Source of the DNA: Duganella callida
GTDB lineage: Bacteria; Pseudomonadota; Gammaproteobacteria; Burkholderiales; Burkholderiaceae_D
DNA length: 64,000 nucleotides
Assembly (NCBI RefSeq): GCF_004614165.1
Contig: NZ_SPVG01000146.1
Coordinates: 62,001 to 126,000 of the forward strand
Direction of reading: 5' to 3'
Made by a program: the position numbers and the translations under genes. Positions 36,135 to 44,869 of this stretch are shown here, one piece after another. Position 1 is the stretch's first letter. Each line of letters begins with the position of its first letter. The notes under the pieces were generated by a model that had not been told where the DNA came from, did not search any database, and was given only the letters and a program-made list of their open reading frames with translations.

Positions 36135-37641
36135 AATGTGGCGGTTCGGTGTCTTCGTCCGGCGGCGCCGGCGGCAGCGGGAAGCTGAGGCGGAACAGCG
36201 CGCCGGGCAGCTTGGGATTGGTGGCGCGCGGGTTGGTGTAGATGTCGACCTCGGCGCCATGCTGCTGGGCGATCTCGCGCACGATGGCCAGGCCGAGGCC
36301 GCTGCCTTCGGCGGTATTGCCGAGGATGCGGTAGAAGCGCTCGAACACGCGCTCGCGCTCGCCGGGAGCGATGCCGGGACCGGTGTCCTCCACTTCCAGG
36401 TAGGCGTGGTCGAGGTCGTCGCGCACGCGCACGGTGACGCTGCCGCCGGCCGGCGTGTAGCGCAGCGCGTTGTCGATCAGGTTGGACAGCAGTTCGCGCA
36501 GCATGGTCGGGTTGCCGCTGATCTGCACCGGCAGTGATGGCGCCTCGAAGCCCAGGTCGATGCGGTGGGCGAACGAGGCCTGCACCCAGTCCTGCACCAC
36601 GTCGCGCGCCAGTTCCGACAAGTCCAGTTGCTGCAGGCTGCCGCCGGCCGGCTGCTGGTTTTCGGCGCGGGCCAGGGCCAGCAGCTGATTCACCAGCCGG
36701 GTGGCGGCCTGCGAACTCTTGGCCAGCTGCTCCAGCGAACGGTGGATCTCGCCCTGTTCGGTCTGGCGCAGGGCCAGCTCGGACTGCATGCGCATGCCGG
36801 CCAGCGGTGTGCGCATCTGGTGCGCGGCGTCGGCGATGAAGCGCTTCTGCATGTCGATGTTTTGCGACAGCCGCGCCAGCATCTCGTTCAGCGAGCGCAC
36901 CAGCGGTGTGATTTCCTCCGGCACCTGCGTGGGCGCGATCGGACTCATGTCTTCAGGACTGCGCGCGCGTATGCGTTCCTGCAACTGGGCCAGCGGCGAC
37001 AGGCCGCGCGCCAGCGCGAACCACACCAGGGCCAGCACCACCGGCAGCACGATGAACTGCGGCAGGATCACGCCCTTGATGATGGCGTTGGCCAGCTGGG
37101 CGCGCTTTTCCAGCGTTTCCGCCACCTGCACCAGCGCCAGCTGCGCATCGTCGCCGCTGTCGCGCTCCACCCGCACATAGGCGAAGGCGATGCGCACCGG
37201 CGTGCCGTGCATGGCGTCGTTGCGGAAGCGCACGCCGCCAGCGCTGGTCTTGTCCTCGTCGTCGATCACCGGCTGCGGCATGTCGCGGTCGCCGTCGATG
37301 TGCTCGCCGCGCGGGCCCTGGATCTGGAAGTAGACGTTGTCGATATCGTCGGCGCGCAGAATGTCGCGCGCCGAGCCGGACAGGCTTTTGATCAGCTTGC
37401 CGTCCACCGAGCGCACCTGTTGCGCCAGCACGGTCACGCTGTCTTCCAGCGCGTGGTCGAACGGCTGGTTGGCAATCGACTTGGCCACCAGGTAGGTGAT
37501 GGCGATGCTCATCGGCCACAGCAGCAGCAGCGGCGCCAGCATCCAGTCGAGGATTTCGCCGAACAGGGAATGTTGTATGTCCTCGTCCGCGTCGGGCGCG
37601 GGCGGCTGATACGCCAGTTCGGCTTCCTGCGACGGGTTCAC
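36127..37641 (-). CDS. Sensor histidine kinase, two-component system
   Basis: A 504-residue membrane kinase. A 2CSK_N-like N-terminal domain follows a membrane segment (residues about 33-53), then a periplasmic region, a second membrane segment near residue 190 and a HAMP-like linker. The phospho-acceptor is His274 in ADAAHQMRTPLAG. The ATP-binding domain has the N box NLIDNALRYTPAGG and G boxes DTGPGIAPGE and GSGLGLAIV. The GTG start at 37641 overlaps the response regulator stop (GTGA). With the symporter downstream, it probably senses the transported organic acid, as in TctDE-like systems (inference). Confidence 0.9.
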   Translation of the reverse strand: MNPSQEAELAYQPPAPDADEDIQHSLFGEILDWMLAPLLLLWPMSIAITYLVAKSIANQPFDHALEDSVTVLAQQVRSVDGKLIKSLSGSARDILRADDIDNVYFQIQGPRGEHIDGDRDMPQPVIDDEDKTSAGGVRFRNDAMHGTPVRIAFAYVRVERDSGDDAQLALVQVAETLEKRAQLANAIIKGVILPQFIVLPVVLALVWFALARGLSPLAQLQERIRARSPEDMSPIAPTQVPEEITPLVRSLNEMLARLSQNIDMQKRFIADAAHQMRTPLAGMRMQSELALRQTEQGEIHRSLEQLAKSSQAATRLVNQLLALARAENQQPAGGSLQQLDLSELARDVVQDWVQASFAHRIDLGFEAPSLPVQISGNPTMLRELLSNLIDNALRYTPAGGSVTVRVRDDLDHAYLEVEDTGPGIAPGERERVFERFYRILGNTAEGSGLGLAIVREIAQQHGAEVDIYTNPRATNPKLPGALFRLSFPLPPAPPDEDTEPPHYG

Positions 37642-38348
37642 TTGTGCGCGTCTCCGGCTTCGGCGGCGGCGCGCGCGGCGTCCGAGTATTTCTCCAGGCA
37701 GTAGCCGAGGCCGCGCACGGTGGCGATGCGGATGCCGCCCACCTCGATCTTCTTGCGCAGCCGGTGCACATAGACTTCGATGGCGTTGTTGCTGACTTCC
37801 TCGCCCCACTCGCACAAGTGGTCGACCAGTTGTTCTTTCGATACCAGCCGGCCGGTGCGCGCCAGCAGGATTTCCAGCAGGCCCAGCTCGCGCGCCGACA
37901 GGTCCAGCATCTGCTCGTTGATGTAGGCGCTGCGGCCGACCTGGTCATAGCTGAGCGGCCCATGCTTGATCACGGCCGCGCCGCCGCCGGCGCCGCGGCG
38001 GGTCAGGGCGCGCACGCGCGCCTCCAGTTCCGACAGCGCGAACGGTTTGGCCATATAATCGTCGGCGCCCAGGTCCAGGCCGTTGACGCGCTGCTCGATC
38101 GAGTCGGCGGCGGTCAGGATCAGCACCGGCAGCAGCGAGCCGCGCGCGCGCAGGCGGCGCAGCACTTCCAGCCCGGACAGCCTGGGCAGGCCCAGGTCCA
38201 GGATCAGCAGGTCGAATTCCTGCGTGGACAGGGCGGTGTCGGCCTCCTGCCCGTTTCTGACGCAATCGATGGCATAGCCGGACTGGCGCAGCGAGCGGGT
38301 CAGGCCATCGGCCAGTACGCTGTCGTCCTCGGCTAGTAATATACGCAT
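37638..38348 (-). CDS. OmpR/PhoB-family response regulator
   Basis: 236 residues: receiver domain with acidic pocket AEDD, phospho-acceptor Asp51 in ILDLGLPR and Lys in YMAKPF; then a winged-helix DNA-binding domain ending in LRKKIEVGGIRIATVRGLGY. It is cognate to the overlapping kinase gene. The ATG at 38348 starts MRILLAEDDS; an upstream in-frame start would add 23 residues that extend into the recA promoter region. The gene is divergent from recA across a 145-bp intergenic region. Confidence 0.92.
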   Translation of the reverse strand: MRILLAEDDSVLADGLTRSLRQSGYAIDCVRNGQEADTALSTQEFDLLILDLGLPRLSGLEVLRRLRARGSLLPVLILTAADSIEQRVNGLDLGADDYMAKPFALSELEARVRALTRRGAGGGAAVIKHGPLSYDQVGRSAYINEQMLDLSARELGLLEILLARTGRLVSKEQLVDHLCEWGEEVSNNAIEVYVHRLRKKIEVGGIRIATVRGLGYCLEKYSDAARAAAEAGDAHK

Positions 38349-38424
38349 GTCAAACACTCCGGCTGTACAAGCCCTTATTTTGGCGAGTTTTTGTGCATTC
38401 TCAAAGAAATAGCGCAAAACCCGC

Positions 38425-38452
38425 TTGCATTGATCACTGTTTTTTTATACAG
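38425..38452 (+). promoter_or_regulatory. LexA (SOS) box and promoter of recA
   Basis: CTGT-N8-ACAG at 38437-38452 is an exact match to the LexA box consensus. It overlaps a TATACA -10 at 38446-38451, with TTGCAT at 38425-38430 as -35 (15-bp spacer), 42 bases before the recA ATG. LexA bound here would block the promoter until DNA damage. Confidence 0.85.
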
Positions 38453-38493
38453 TACCACCTGTACGAATAACTCCCACTGGTTGAAAGCACATT

Positions 38494-39588
38494 ATGGACG
38501 AGAAAAAAGGCGTAGTACCTGCATCGGAAAAAGCCAAAGCGCTGGCTGCTGCGCTGGCCCAGATTGAAAAGCAATTTGGCAAGGGTTCCGTCATGCGCAT
38601 GGACGCCAGCGCACCGATCGAAGAGGTGCAGGTGGTATCGACCGGCTCGCTGGGCCTGGACGTGGCGCTGGGCGTCGGCGGCCTGCCGCGCGGCCGCGTG
38701 GTGGAAATCTACGGTCCGGAATCGTCGGGTAAAACCACGCTGACGCTGCAGACCATCGCCGAGATGCAGAAACTGGGCGGCACCTGCGCCTTCATCGACG
38801 CCGAACACGCGCTGGACGTCGGCTACGCGCAAAAGCTGGGCGTCAACCTGCATGAACTGCTGATCTCGCAGCCGGACACCGGCGAACAGGCACTGGAAAT
38901 CTGCGACGCGCTGGTGCGCTCGGGTTCGGTGGACCTGGTGGTGGTCGACTCGGTGGCGGCGCTGACCCCGCGCGCCGAAATCGAAGGCGACATGGGCGAC
39001 GCCCTGCCGGGCCTGCAGGCGCGTCTGATGTCGCAGGCACTGCGCAAGCTGACCGGCTCGATCAACCGCACCAACACGCTGGTGATCTTCATCAACCAGA
39101 TCCGCATGAAGATCGGTGTGATGTTCGGCTCGCCGGAAACCACCACCGGCGGCAACGCGCTGAAGTTCTACGCCTCGGTGCGTCTGGACATCCGCCGCAC
39201 CGGCTCGATCAAGTCCGGCGACGAGGTGATCGGCAACGAAACCAAGGTCAAGGTGGTCAAGAACAAGATCGCGCCACCGTTCAAGGAAGCGCACTTCGAC
39301 ATCCTGTACGGCGCCGGCACTTCGCGCGAGGGCGAGATCCTGGACCTGGGCGTGGAAGCCAAGATCGTCGAGAAATCGGGCTCGTGGTACAGCTACAACG
39401 GCGAGCGCGTCGGCCAAGGCAAGGACAATGCCCGCCTGTTCCTGCAGGAGCGTCCGGAGCTGGCCTGGGAAATCGAAAACAAGGTGCGCGAATCGCTGGG
39501 CGTGCGCGTGCTGCCGCCGCTGGGCAACAAGGATGCCACCGTGGTCAAGCTGAAGCCGGCCGACAAGTCCGACGCTGACGCTGCCTGA
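38494..39588 (+). CDS. recA: Recombinase RecA
   Basis: DNA strand-exchange protein and SOS co-protease, 364 residues. Walker A is GPESSGKT at residues 74-81; MAW-type interface, [20 protein letters not shown] (Walker B) and the DNA loop region [22 protein letters not shown] are all standard. The C-terminus ends in an acidic tail (DKSDADAA). Its promoter carries a LexA box. It is followed after 11 bases by recX, the usual arrangement. Confidence 0.98.
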   Translation: MDEKKGVVPASEKAKALAAALAQIEKQFGKGSVMRMDASAPIEEVQVVSTGSLGLDVALGVGGLPRGRVVEIYGPESSGKTTLTLQTIAEMQKLGGTCAFIDAEHALDVGYAQKLGVNLHELLISQPDTGEQALEICDALVRSGSVDLVVVDSVAALTPRAEIEGDMGDALPGLQARLMSQALRKLTGSINRTNTLVIFINQIRMKIGVMFGSPETTTGGNALKFYASVRLDIRRTGSIKSGDEVIGNETKVKVVKNKIAPPFKEAHFDILYGAGTSREGEILDLGVEAKIVEKSGSWYSYNGERVGQGKDNARLFLQERPELAWEIENKVRESLGVRVLPPLGNKDATVVKLKPADKSDADAA

Positions 39589-39599
39589 TCAGCCGCACC

Positions 39600-40052
39600 A
39601 TGGCTGCGCCGCAACTGAGCCTGAAAGCGCGCGCCCTGCGCTTTCTGTCCATGCGCGAGCACAGCCGTCTTGAACTGGGCCGCAAGCTGGCCCGCTATGC
39701 CGAGGAGGGCGACGATGTCGAAGCCCTGCTCGACCTGCTCGAAAAAAACAACTGGCTGTCGCAGGAGCGCTTTTCCGAAGCGCTGATCCACCGCCGCGCC
39801 GCGCGCTACGGCAACAGCCGCATCGTCGCCGAACTGCAAAGCCACGGCGTGGCCGGCGACGCCCTGCAAGACCTCAAATCCCAGCTGGCCGACACCGAAC
39901 TCGAACGTGCGCACGAGATCTGGCAGCGCAAATTCGGCAGCGTCGCCACCGACCCGCAAGAGCGCAACAAACAGATCCGCTTCCTGCTGCAGCGCGGCTT
40001 TTCGCAACGTGTGGTGCAGAAGGTCATCAAAGGGGCGGAGCTGGACGACTAA
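39600..40052 (+). CDS. recX: Regulatory protein RecX
   Basis: Binds RecA filaments and limits RecA activity. 150 residues, mostly helical, in three tandem three-helix repeats; conserved features [41 protein letters not shown] and the C-terminal [17 protein letters not shown] are clear. It is 11 bases downstream of recA and probably co-transcribed, so SOS-inducible. Confidence 0.95.
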   Translation: MAAPQLSLKARALRFLSMREHSRLELGRKLARYAEEGDDVEALLDLLEKNNWLSQERFSEALIHRRAARYGNSRIVAELQSHGVAGDALQDLKSQLADTELERAHEIWQRKFGSVATDPQERNKQIRFLLQRGFSQRVVQKVIKGAELDD

Positions 40053-40428
40053 TTTCCCTTCCTTCCGGGGTGTGCTACACTTTGCGGGTTTTTGCAGCAC
40101 CGCGGGTGCGGTGGTTGTCCGTAGAAGCTGCGGCAACGTGTGTTTTTAATAAGAGAAATACACCAGGCTGCTAACTAATTAACCGTGTAAGCGGTATCAG
40201 TCTTATGTCCTTTTCAATTCCAGTTCCTGACGTGTGGACCAGCCCACGTGCGCGTGCCGTTCCGGCCAGGAAGGGCGTATGGGACATGGTCGGCAACCCT
40301 CTGTATCACACCCACCCCAGAATAGAACACCCGCGCTCTGTGGACAAAGCAGCACCGGGTAGCGCATAGCAATAACCTCTGCTTACAACAACCGATTTTT
40401 ATACATCAGCATCAGAAGGGAAGCCAGC
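40053..40428 (+). other. 376-bp region between recX and sucC
   Basis: It has no long coding frame. A small hairpin (CACCGC-GGGT-GCGGTG) lies near 40098-40113, without a clean T-tract. AT-rich sequence around 40141-40200 (TTTTTAATAAG, CTAACTAATTAACC) could contain the sucCD promoter. A 54-codon open frame is listed separately. AGAAGGGAAG just before 40429 is the sucC ribosome site. Confidence 0.5.
40205..40369 (+). CDS. Possible 54-residue small protein upstream of sucC
   Basis: ATG to TAG gives 54 residues starting [20 protein letters not shown] and ending KAAPGSA; it is Pro- and Arg-rich with no membrane segment. There is no convincing Shine-Dalgarno sequence. Third codon positions are less GC-biased than in neighbouring genes, which argues against it. 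It might be a leader peptide of sucCD or chance. Confidence 0.25.
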   Translation: MSFSIPVPDVWTSPRARAVPARKGVWDMVGNPLYHTHPRIEHPRSVDKAAPGSA

Positions 40429-41595
40429 ATGAAAATCCATGAGTATCAAGGCAAAGAAATCCTCCGGAAATACGGAGTGACGGTACCGCGCGGCATTCCG
40501 TGCATGACCGTTGACGAAGCGGTCAAGGCTGCTGAAACCCTGGGCGGTCCAGTCTGGGTTGTGAAGGCACAGATCCACGCCGGTGGCCGTGGCAAAGGCG
40601 GTGGCGTGAAAGTGGCCAAGTCGCTGGAGCAAGTCAAAGAATACGCCGACCAGATCATGGGCATGCAACTGGTGACTCACCAGACCGGTCCTGAAGGCCA
40701 GAAAGTCCGTCGTCTGCTGATCGAAGAAGGCGCCGACATCAAGAAAGAACTGTACGTGTCGCTGGTCACCGACCGCGTCACCCAGCGCGTTGTGCTGATG
40801 GCCTCGTCGGAAGGCGGCATGGACATCGAAGAAGTCGCTGAATCGCATCCGGAAAAAATCCACTCGATCGCCATCGATCCAGCTGTCGGCCTGACCGACG
40901 CGGACGCCGCATCGATCGCCGCCAAGATCGGCGTGCCGGAAGGCTCGATCGCCGACGCCGTCACCAACCTGCAAGGCCTGTACAAAGCCTACTGGGAAAC
41001 CGACGCCTCGCTGGCTGAAATCAACCCGCTGATCCTGACCGGTTCGGGCAAGGTCATCGCGCTGGACGCCAAGTTCAACTTCGACGCCAACGCCCTGTTC
41101 CGTCATCCGGAAATCGTCGCCTACCGCGACCTGGATGAAGAAGATCCGGCCGAAGTGGAAGCGTCGAAATTCGACCTGGCCTACATCTCCCTGGACGGCA
41201 ACATCGGCTGCCTGGTGAACGGCGCCGGCCTGGCCATGGCCACCATGGACACCATCAAGCTGTTCGGCGGCGAGCCGGCCAACTTCCTGGACGTGGGCGG
41301 TGGCGCCACCGCCGAGAAAGTGACCGAAGCGTTCAAGATCATGCTGAAGAACCCAGGCCTGAAAGCCATCCTGGTGAACATCTTCGGCGGCATCATGCGT
41401 TGCGACGTGATCGCCGAAGGCGTGATCACCGCGTCGAAAGCCGTGTCGCTGCAGGTACCGCTGGTGGTCCGCATGAAGGGCACCAACGAAGATCTGGGCA
41501 AGAAGATGCTGGCGGACTCCGGCCTGCCTATCATCTCGGCCGACACGATGGAAGACGCAGCCAAGAGCGTTGTTGCCGCAGCTGCTGGTAAATAA
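40429..41595 (+). CDS. sucC: Succinyl-CoA synthetase, beta subunit
   Basis: ATP-grasp subunit of the TCA-cycle enzyme that converts succinyl-CoA, ADP and phosphate to succinate and ATP. The 388-residue length is exactly typical. Motifs: [17 protein letters not shown] at the N-terminus, [16 protein letters not shown] (nucleotide loop), and [15 protein letters not shown] near the C-terminus. Codon use is noticeably optimised, as expected for a highly expressed gene. It is 14 bases upstream of sucD. Confidence 0.97.
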   Translation: MKIHEYQGKEILRKYGVTVPRGIPCMTVDEAVKAAETLGGPVWVVKAQIHAGGRGKGGGVKVAKSLEQVKEYADQIMGMQLVTHQTGPEGQKVRRLLIEEGADIKKELYVSLVTDRVTQRVVLMASSEGGMDIEEVAESHPEKIHSIAIDPAVGLTDADAASIAAKIGVPEGSIADAVTNLQGLYKAYWETDASLAEINPLILTGSGKVIALDAKFNFDANALFRHPEIVAYRDLDEEDPAEVEASKFDLAYISLDGNIGCLVNGAGLAMATMDTIKLFGGEPANFLDVGGGATAEKVTEAFKIMLKNPGLKAILVNIFGGIMRCDVIAEGVITASKAVSLQVPLVVRMKGTNEDLGKKMLADSGLPIISADTMEDAAKSVVAAAAGK

Positions 41596-41609
41596 TTAAG
41601 GAACCGATT

Positions 41610-42491
41610 ATGTCTATTCTGATCAACAAAGACACCAAAGTCATCACCCAGGGTATCACCGGTAAAACCGGCCAGTTCCACACCCGCATGTGCCGCGACT
41701 ACGCGAACGGCAAGAACGCCTTCGTGGCGGGCGTGAACCCGAAGAAAGCCGGCGAAGACTTCGAAGGCATCCCGATCTTCGGTTCGGTCAAGGAAGCGGC
41801 GTCGGAAACCGGCGCCACCGTGTCCGTGATCTACGTGCCGCCAGCAGGCGCCGCCGCCGCGATCTGGGAAGCGGTTGAAGCCGAACTGGACCTGGCAATT
41901 TGCATCACCGAAGGCATCCCTGTCCGTGACATGATGGAAGTCAAGGATCGCATGGCCAAAGCCGGTTCCAAGACCCTGCTGCTGGGCCCGAACTGCCCAG
42001 GCCTGATCACGCCTGACGAAATCAAGATCGGCATCATGCCAGGTCACATCCACAAGAAGGGCCGTATCGGCGTGGTGTCGCGTTCGGGCACCCTGACCTA
42101 TGAAGCCGTGGGTCAGCTGACCGCACTGGGCCTGGGCCAATCGTCGGCAGTTGGTATCGGCGGCGACCCGATCAACGGTCTGAAGCACATCGACGTGATG
42201 CGCATGTTCAACGACGATCCTGATACCGACGCGGTCATCATGATCGGCGAAATCGGCGGTCCGGACGAAGCCAACGCCGCACGTTGGATCAAGGACAACA
42301 TGAAGAAGCCGGTGGTCGGCTTCATCGCTGGTGTGACCGCTCCTCCGGGCAAGCGCATGGGCCACGCCGGCGCGCTGATCTCGGGCGGCGCCGACACTGC
42401 GCAAGCCAAGCTGGAAATCATGGAAGCCTGCGGTATCAAGGTTACCAAGAACCCATCGGAAATGGCTCGCCTGCTGAAAGCGATGCTGTAA
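41610..42491 (+). CDS. sucD: Succinyl-CoA synthetase, alpha subunit
   Basis: 293 residues. The N-terminal CoA-binding Rossmann domain contains VITQGITGKTGQFHTRM. The phosphorylated catalytic His is residue 252 in MGHAGALISGG. It forms the alpha-beta enzyme with sucC. TTAAGGAACCG precedes the ATG. The unit ends at the strong hairpin terminator about 26 bases downstream. Confidence 0.97.
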   Translation: MSILINKDTKVITQGITGKTGQFHTRMCRDYANGKNAFVAGVNPKKAGEDFEGIPIFGSVKEAASETGATVSVIYVPPAGAAAAIWEAVEAELDLAICITEGIPVRDMMEVKDRMAKAGSKTLLLGPNCPGLITPDEIKIGIMPGHIHKKGRIGVVSRSGTLTYEAVGQLTALGLGQSSAVGIGGDPINGLKHIDVMRMFNDDPDTDAVIMIGEIGGPDEANAARWIKDNMKKPVVGFIAGVTAPPGKRMGHAGALISGGADTAQAKLEIMEACGIKVTKNPSEMARLLKAML

Positions 42492-42516
42492 TCGATTCCA
42501 CTTGCGTGGAATAATG

Positions 42517-42543
42517 AAGGGGAGCCGCAAGGCTCCCTTTTTT
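42517..42543 (+). terminator. Rho-independent terminator of sucCD
   Basis: Stem GGGAGCC-GCAA-GGCTCCC (42520-42537) followed by seven T residues, with a GCAA tetraloop. Canonical intrinsic terminator. Confidence 0.9.
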
Positions 42544-42560
42544 CATTTCCGGAGACAGGC

Positions 42561-43139
42561 TTGGCCAAGCTCATCATCTCGCGCGATGGACAGATAGAGC
42601 AGCAGATACAACTGAACAAGGAACGGATGACCTTGGGCCGGCATCCGCGCAACGACATCGTGCTGTCGCACCCGGCCGTGAGCGGCGACCATGCGGCCAT
42701 CACCACCATCCTCGATGATTCCTTCCTGGAAGACCTGCACAGTACCAATGGCACGTTTGTCAACGGCCACCGGATCGGCAAGCATTTCCTGCAGCATCAG
42801 GACCAGATCCGCCTGGCGCGCTTCCAGATTGAATTCATCGCCGACGGCATCCGGCCGCTGGCGGCGGCGCAGCCGGTGCTGGCCGAGATCTCTATCCTGA
42901 ACGGCAACAACGCCGGCAAACACATCGCCCTGACCAAGTCGCAGACCACATTGGGCCGCACCGGCGCGCTGCTGGTGGCAATCCATCGGCACCCGGCGTT
43001 TTATACCATCACCCATGTCGACGGTGAACCGGCGCCGTTGCTGAACGGTACGGCGCTCGACAAACAAGTGGCCGAACGGCTCAGCAATGGCGATGTGATC
43101 GACCTCGGCGGCACCTCGCTGGCCTTCCGTCTGGCCTGA
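42561..43139 (+). CDS. FHA domain protein (two FHA-like domains)
   Basis: 192 residues. The first FHA domain (residues about 2-85) has the phosphothreonine-binding set: Gly26-Arg27 in TLGRHPRND, Ser41 and His44 in AVSGDHA, and STNGTFVNG at 61-69. Residues about 95-190 repeat the fold (LGRTGALLVAIHRHPAFYTI, PLLNGTALD), but the ligand residues are weaker. It probably reads Ser/Thr phosphorylation in an adaptor role. The start is TTG with GGAGACAGG seven bases before it. It lies between sucCD and pilA; the short C-terminal region overlaps palindromes upstream of pilA. Confidence 0.85.
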   Translation: MAKLIISRDGQIEQQIQLNKERMTLGRHPRNDIVLSHPAVSGDHAAITTILDDSFLEDLHSTNGTFVNGHRIGKHFLQHQDQIRLARFQIEFIADGIRPLAAAQPVLAEISILNGNNAGKHIALTKSQTTLGRTGALLVAIHRHPAFYTITHVDGEPAPLLNGTALDKQVAERLSNGDVIDLGGTSLAFRLA

Positions 43140-43203
43140 CAATTTTTGTCAGGTTGCTGACTGCTGACAAAAAGCGGCGCTGCCAACTGACAAAAATTGG
43201 CAG
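43135..43203 (+). promoter_or_regulatory. Repeated TGACA/TGTCA boxes upstream of pilA (candidate PilR sites)
   Basis: A palindrome CCTGACAA-TTT-TTGTCAGG lies at 43135-43153, then CTGACAAAAA at 43164-43173, then CTGACAAAAA at 43187-43196 inside a second inverted repeat CTGCCAA/TTGGCAG (43180-43203). Repeats with TGTC cores at this distance upstream of a sigma54 promoter fit binding sites for the activator PilR. The last hairpin plus TTTT could also end FHA transcription. Confidence 0.5.
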
Positions 43204-43243
43204 TTTTGATGTGGTTTTGCTGAAAAAATGCGCAAAAACAGGC

Positions 43244-43258
43244 TGGCACGGCGTTTGC
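43244..43258 (+). promoter_or_regulatory. Sigma54 (RpoN) promoter of pilA
   Basis: TGGCAC-GGCGT-TTGC is an exact match to the -24/-12 consensus (TGGCAC-N5-TTGC), 54 bases before the pilA start. Pilin genes in Pseudomonas and relatives use RpoN with PilS/PilR. Confidence 0.88.
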
Positions 43259-43311
43259 ACTAGAGGGTATGTCGCACCCAACAATGTGTATAACCCCGAA
43301 GGAGTCGCAAA

Positions 43312-43791
43312 ATGAAATCCATGCAAATGATGAAGAAACAAGCCCAGGCCGGCTTTACCCTGATCGAACTGATGATCGTGGTGGCCATTATCGGTATCCT
43401 GGCTGCCGTGGCGATTCCGGCGTACAGCGATTACACCGCCAAGGCCAAGGCCGCGAGCGCGGTTTCCTCGCTGGACGGCATCAAGACCGCCGTTGCACTC
43501 TGCATCCAGGAAGCTGGCGGCGATGCGACCAATTGCAACACCGGCGCCAATGGCGTCCCGACCTTTAACAAAACCAAGGAACTGGCATCGGCCACTGTGG
43601 CTGCCGGTACCATTACCGCCACCTTCGCCAGCAACGATGTGGCCAAGGATCTGAACGGCACCACCATCACCATGGTTCCGACCGTGACGGCGGGTTCCGC
43701 CACGGTAGGCTGGACCACCACTTCGAATTCGGCCAGCCAGACGCTGAAGTCGGCCATCGAGAAAAACAATCCTCCACCTGCAACGCCATAA
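43312..43791 (+). CDS. pilA: Type IV major pilin
   Basis: Prepilin of 159 residues. A short basic leader ends in Gly14; cleavage by PilD would give N-methyl-Phe at [14 protein letters not shown], with Glu5 of the mature form present. The hydrophobic helix runs to about residue 36. The globular domain has only two Cys, 64 and 75, close together after the helix, and no C-terminal disulfide loop; the protein ends in a Pro-rich tail (NNPPPATP). AAGGAGTCGC is a strong ribosome site. The sigma54 promoter upstream and the terminator 15 bases downstream make it a single-gene unit. Confidence 0.93.
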   Translation: MKSMQMMKKQAQAGFTLIELMIVVAIIGILAAVAIPAYSDYTAKAKAASAVSSLDGIKTAVALCIQEAGGDATNCNTGANGVPTFNKTKELASATVAAGTITATFASNDVAKDLNGTTITMVPTVTAGSATVGWTTTSNSASQTLKSAIEKNNPPPATP

Positions 43792-43805
43792 TTTGGCTGA
43801 GCGTG

Positions 43806-43832
43806 AAAAACCCGGCTACGGTCGGGTTTTTT
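43806..43832 (+). terminator. Bidirectional terminator between pilA and the PilZ gene
   Basis: Stem AAAAACCCG / CGGGTTTTT with an 8-base loop, followed by T residues. The A-run on the other side lets it serve the convergent PilZ gene as well. Confidence 0.85.
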
Positions 43833-43835
43833 CGT

Positions 43836-44543
43836 TTACACGATCTTCTGGCGGTCGGCGATCAGCGCTTCGTAGGTCAGGTTCTGCAGCATGGTGTAAT
43901 GCACCGGATCGAGATCGATGAACTGCACGCCATAGGTGAACACTTCCTGCTTGTCGGCCGTGGCCGGCTTGACCACGTTGATGTTGCGGATGGAGGCCTG
44001 CGCATCCACCTTGACCTGGCGGTTACCCGGCTGGGCAATCAGATAAAACGACAGCGCGACCTGCGCATCGTATTCCGGCAACTGTTTCGGCGACTCGATC
44101 AGCGCGCCCGAGACACTGAGATTGACCAGAAACACCGACGTATGTCCGTTGGAGGTGTTGACCTGCGCCGGGATATCGACCTTGACCCGCATCGCCGTCC
44201 GCAGGCTGGTGCCCTGGATGGACACCGGGAAGGACAGGTGGGCATAGAACAGCGGGCGCGGAAACACGCGTTGCACCACGCATGAGAACGAGCACACGTT
44301 CACGCCCGAAAACACGCGGATAGTGAGCTTGTCGCCCTCGTTGAGCGAAATCGGCGCGCCGCCCTCGAACGGCACCTTGACGATCATGTACTCATCCTTT
44401 ACCCAGCCGATCAGGGTGGAAAAGTGCTGGATGGGCTTGATGGTACGGTGGGTGATGAACTGAATCCGACCGCCGACCTGCAGATTCATCTGCTCGAATT
44501 CATATTCCTGCGTCTTGGCTTCGCTCGGCGGATTGCTGCTCAT
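43836..44543 (-). CDS. YcgR/PilZ-type c-di-GMP receptor protein
   Basis: 235 residues: an N-terminal YcgR-like (PilZN) beta domain up to about 105, then a PilZ domain. The c-di-GMP motif is complete: Arg115 and Arg119 in RTAMR, and Asn141-Ser143-Gly146 in NLSVSG. YcgR proteins slow flagellar motors or tune pilus/surface behaviour in response to c-di-GMP. Being next to pilA, a role in surface motility is plausible, though not shown by sequence. It is convergent with pilA and shares its terminator. Confidence 0.85.
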   Translation of the reverse strand: MSSNPPSEAKTQEYEFEQMNLQVGGRIQFITHRTIKPIQHFSTLIGWVKDEYMIVKVPFEGGAPISLNEGDKLTIRVFSGVNVCSFSCVVQRVFPRPLFYAHLSFPVSIQGTSLRTAMRVKVDIPAQVNTSNGHTSVFLVNLSVSGALIESPKQLPEYDAQVALSFYLIAQPGNRQVKVDAQASIRNINVVKPATADKQEVFTYGVQFIDLDPVHYTMLQNLTYEALIADRQKIV

Positions 44544-44687
44544 TCAACTCTTTCTTTGTGCGCAAGACAGTGACGACACCGTCAAAAAATTGATTCTGCG
44601 ACATTAATTATATATCCACAAAGCAAAGAGTAACAATCGGATAATGCCCGTTGTTACAACTGGTCACTGATAAGAGTTACTGACTAT
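44544..44687. other. 144-bp region upstream of the PilZ gene
   Basis: AT-rich (TTAATTATATATCC near 44604-44617) and probably the PilZ gene promoter region. I see no gene in it. Confidence 0.4.
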
Positions 44688-44869
44688 CTACCGGCAGATA
44701 AACTCGACAATCTGCTGGATTCGGCCGTCCTGGGATTGACTGTACATCGTGCATTCCGTGGCGCCTTCGTCCACCTTCCGAAACAGCTTGAGCGTGGCCC
44801 CGGATCCCCGTGCGCCATGCCGAAAGCCAAAAAGCCAAATGCGAAGACTGGGCAGGTATGGACTCTCAT
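44688..44869 (-). pseudogene. Frameshifted small exported protein, possible immunity-type partner
   Basis: ATG at 44869 overlaps the TGA of the upstream fragment (ATGA 44866-44869). The first frame encodes a signal-peptide-like start, MRVHTCPVFAFGFLAFGMAHG. A shift of frame near 44805 continues as ATLKLFRKVDEGATECTMYS and ends in IQQIVEFICR then TAG at 44688. The two parts in different frames make up a short Cys-containing exported protein. Overlap with a likely effector-domain fragment suggests a toxin/immunity pair (inference). I do not recognise the family. Confidence 0.5.
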
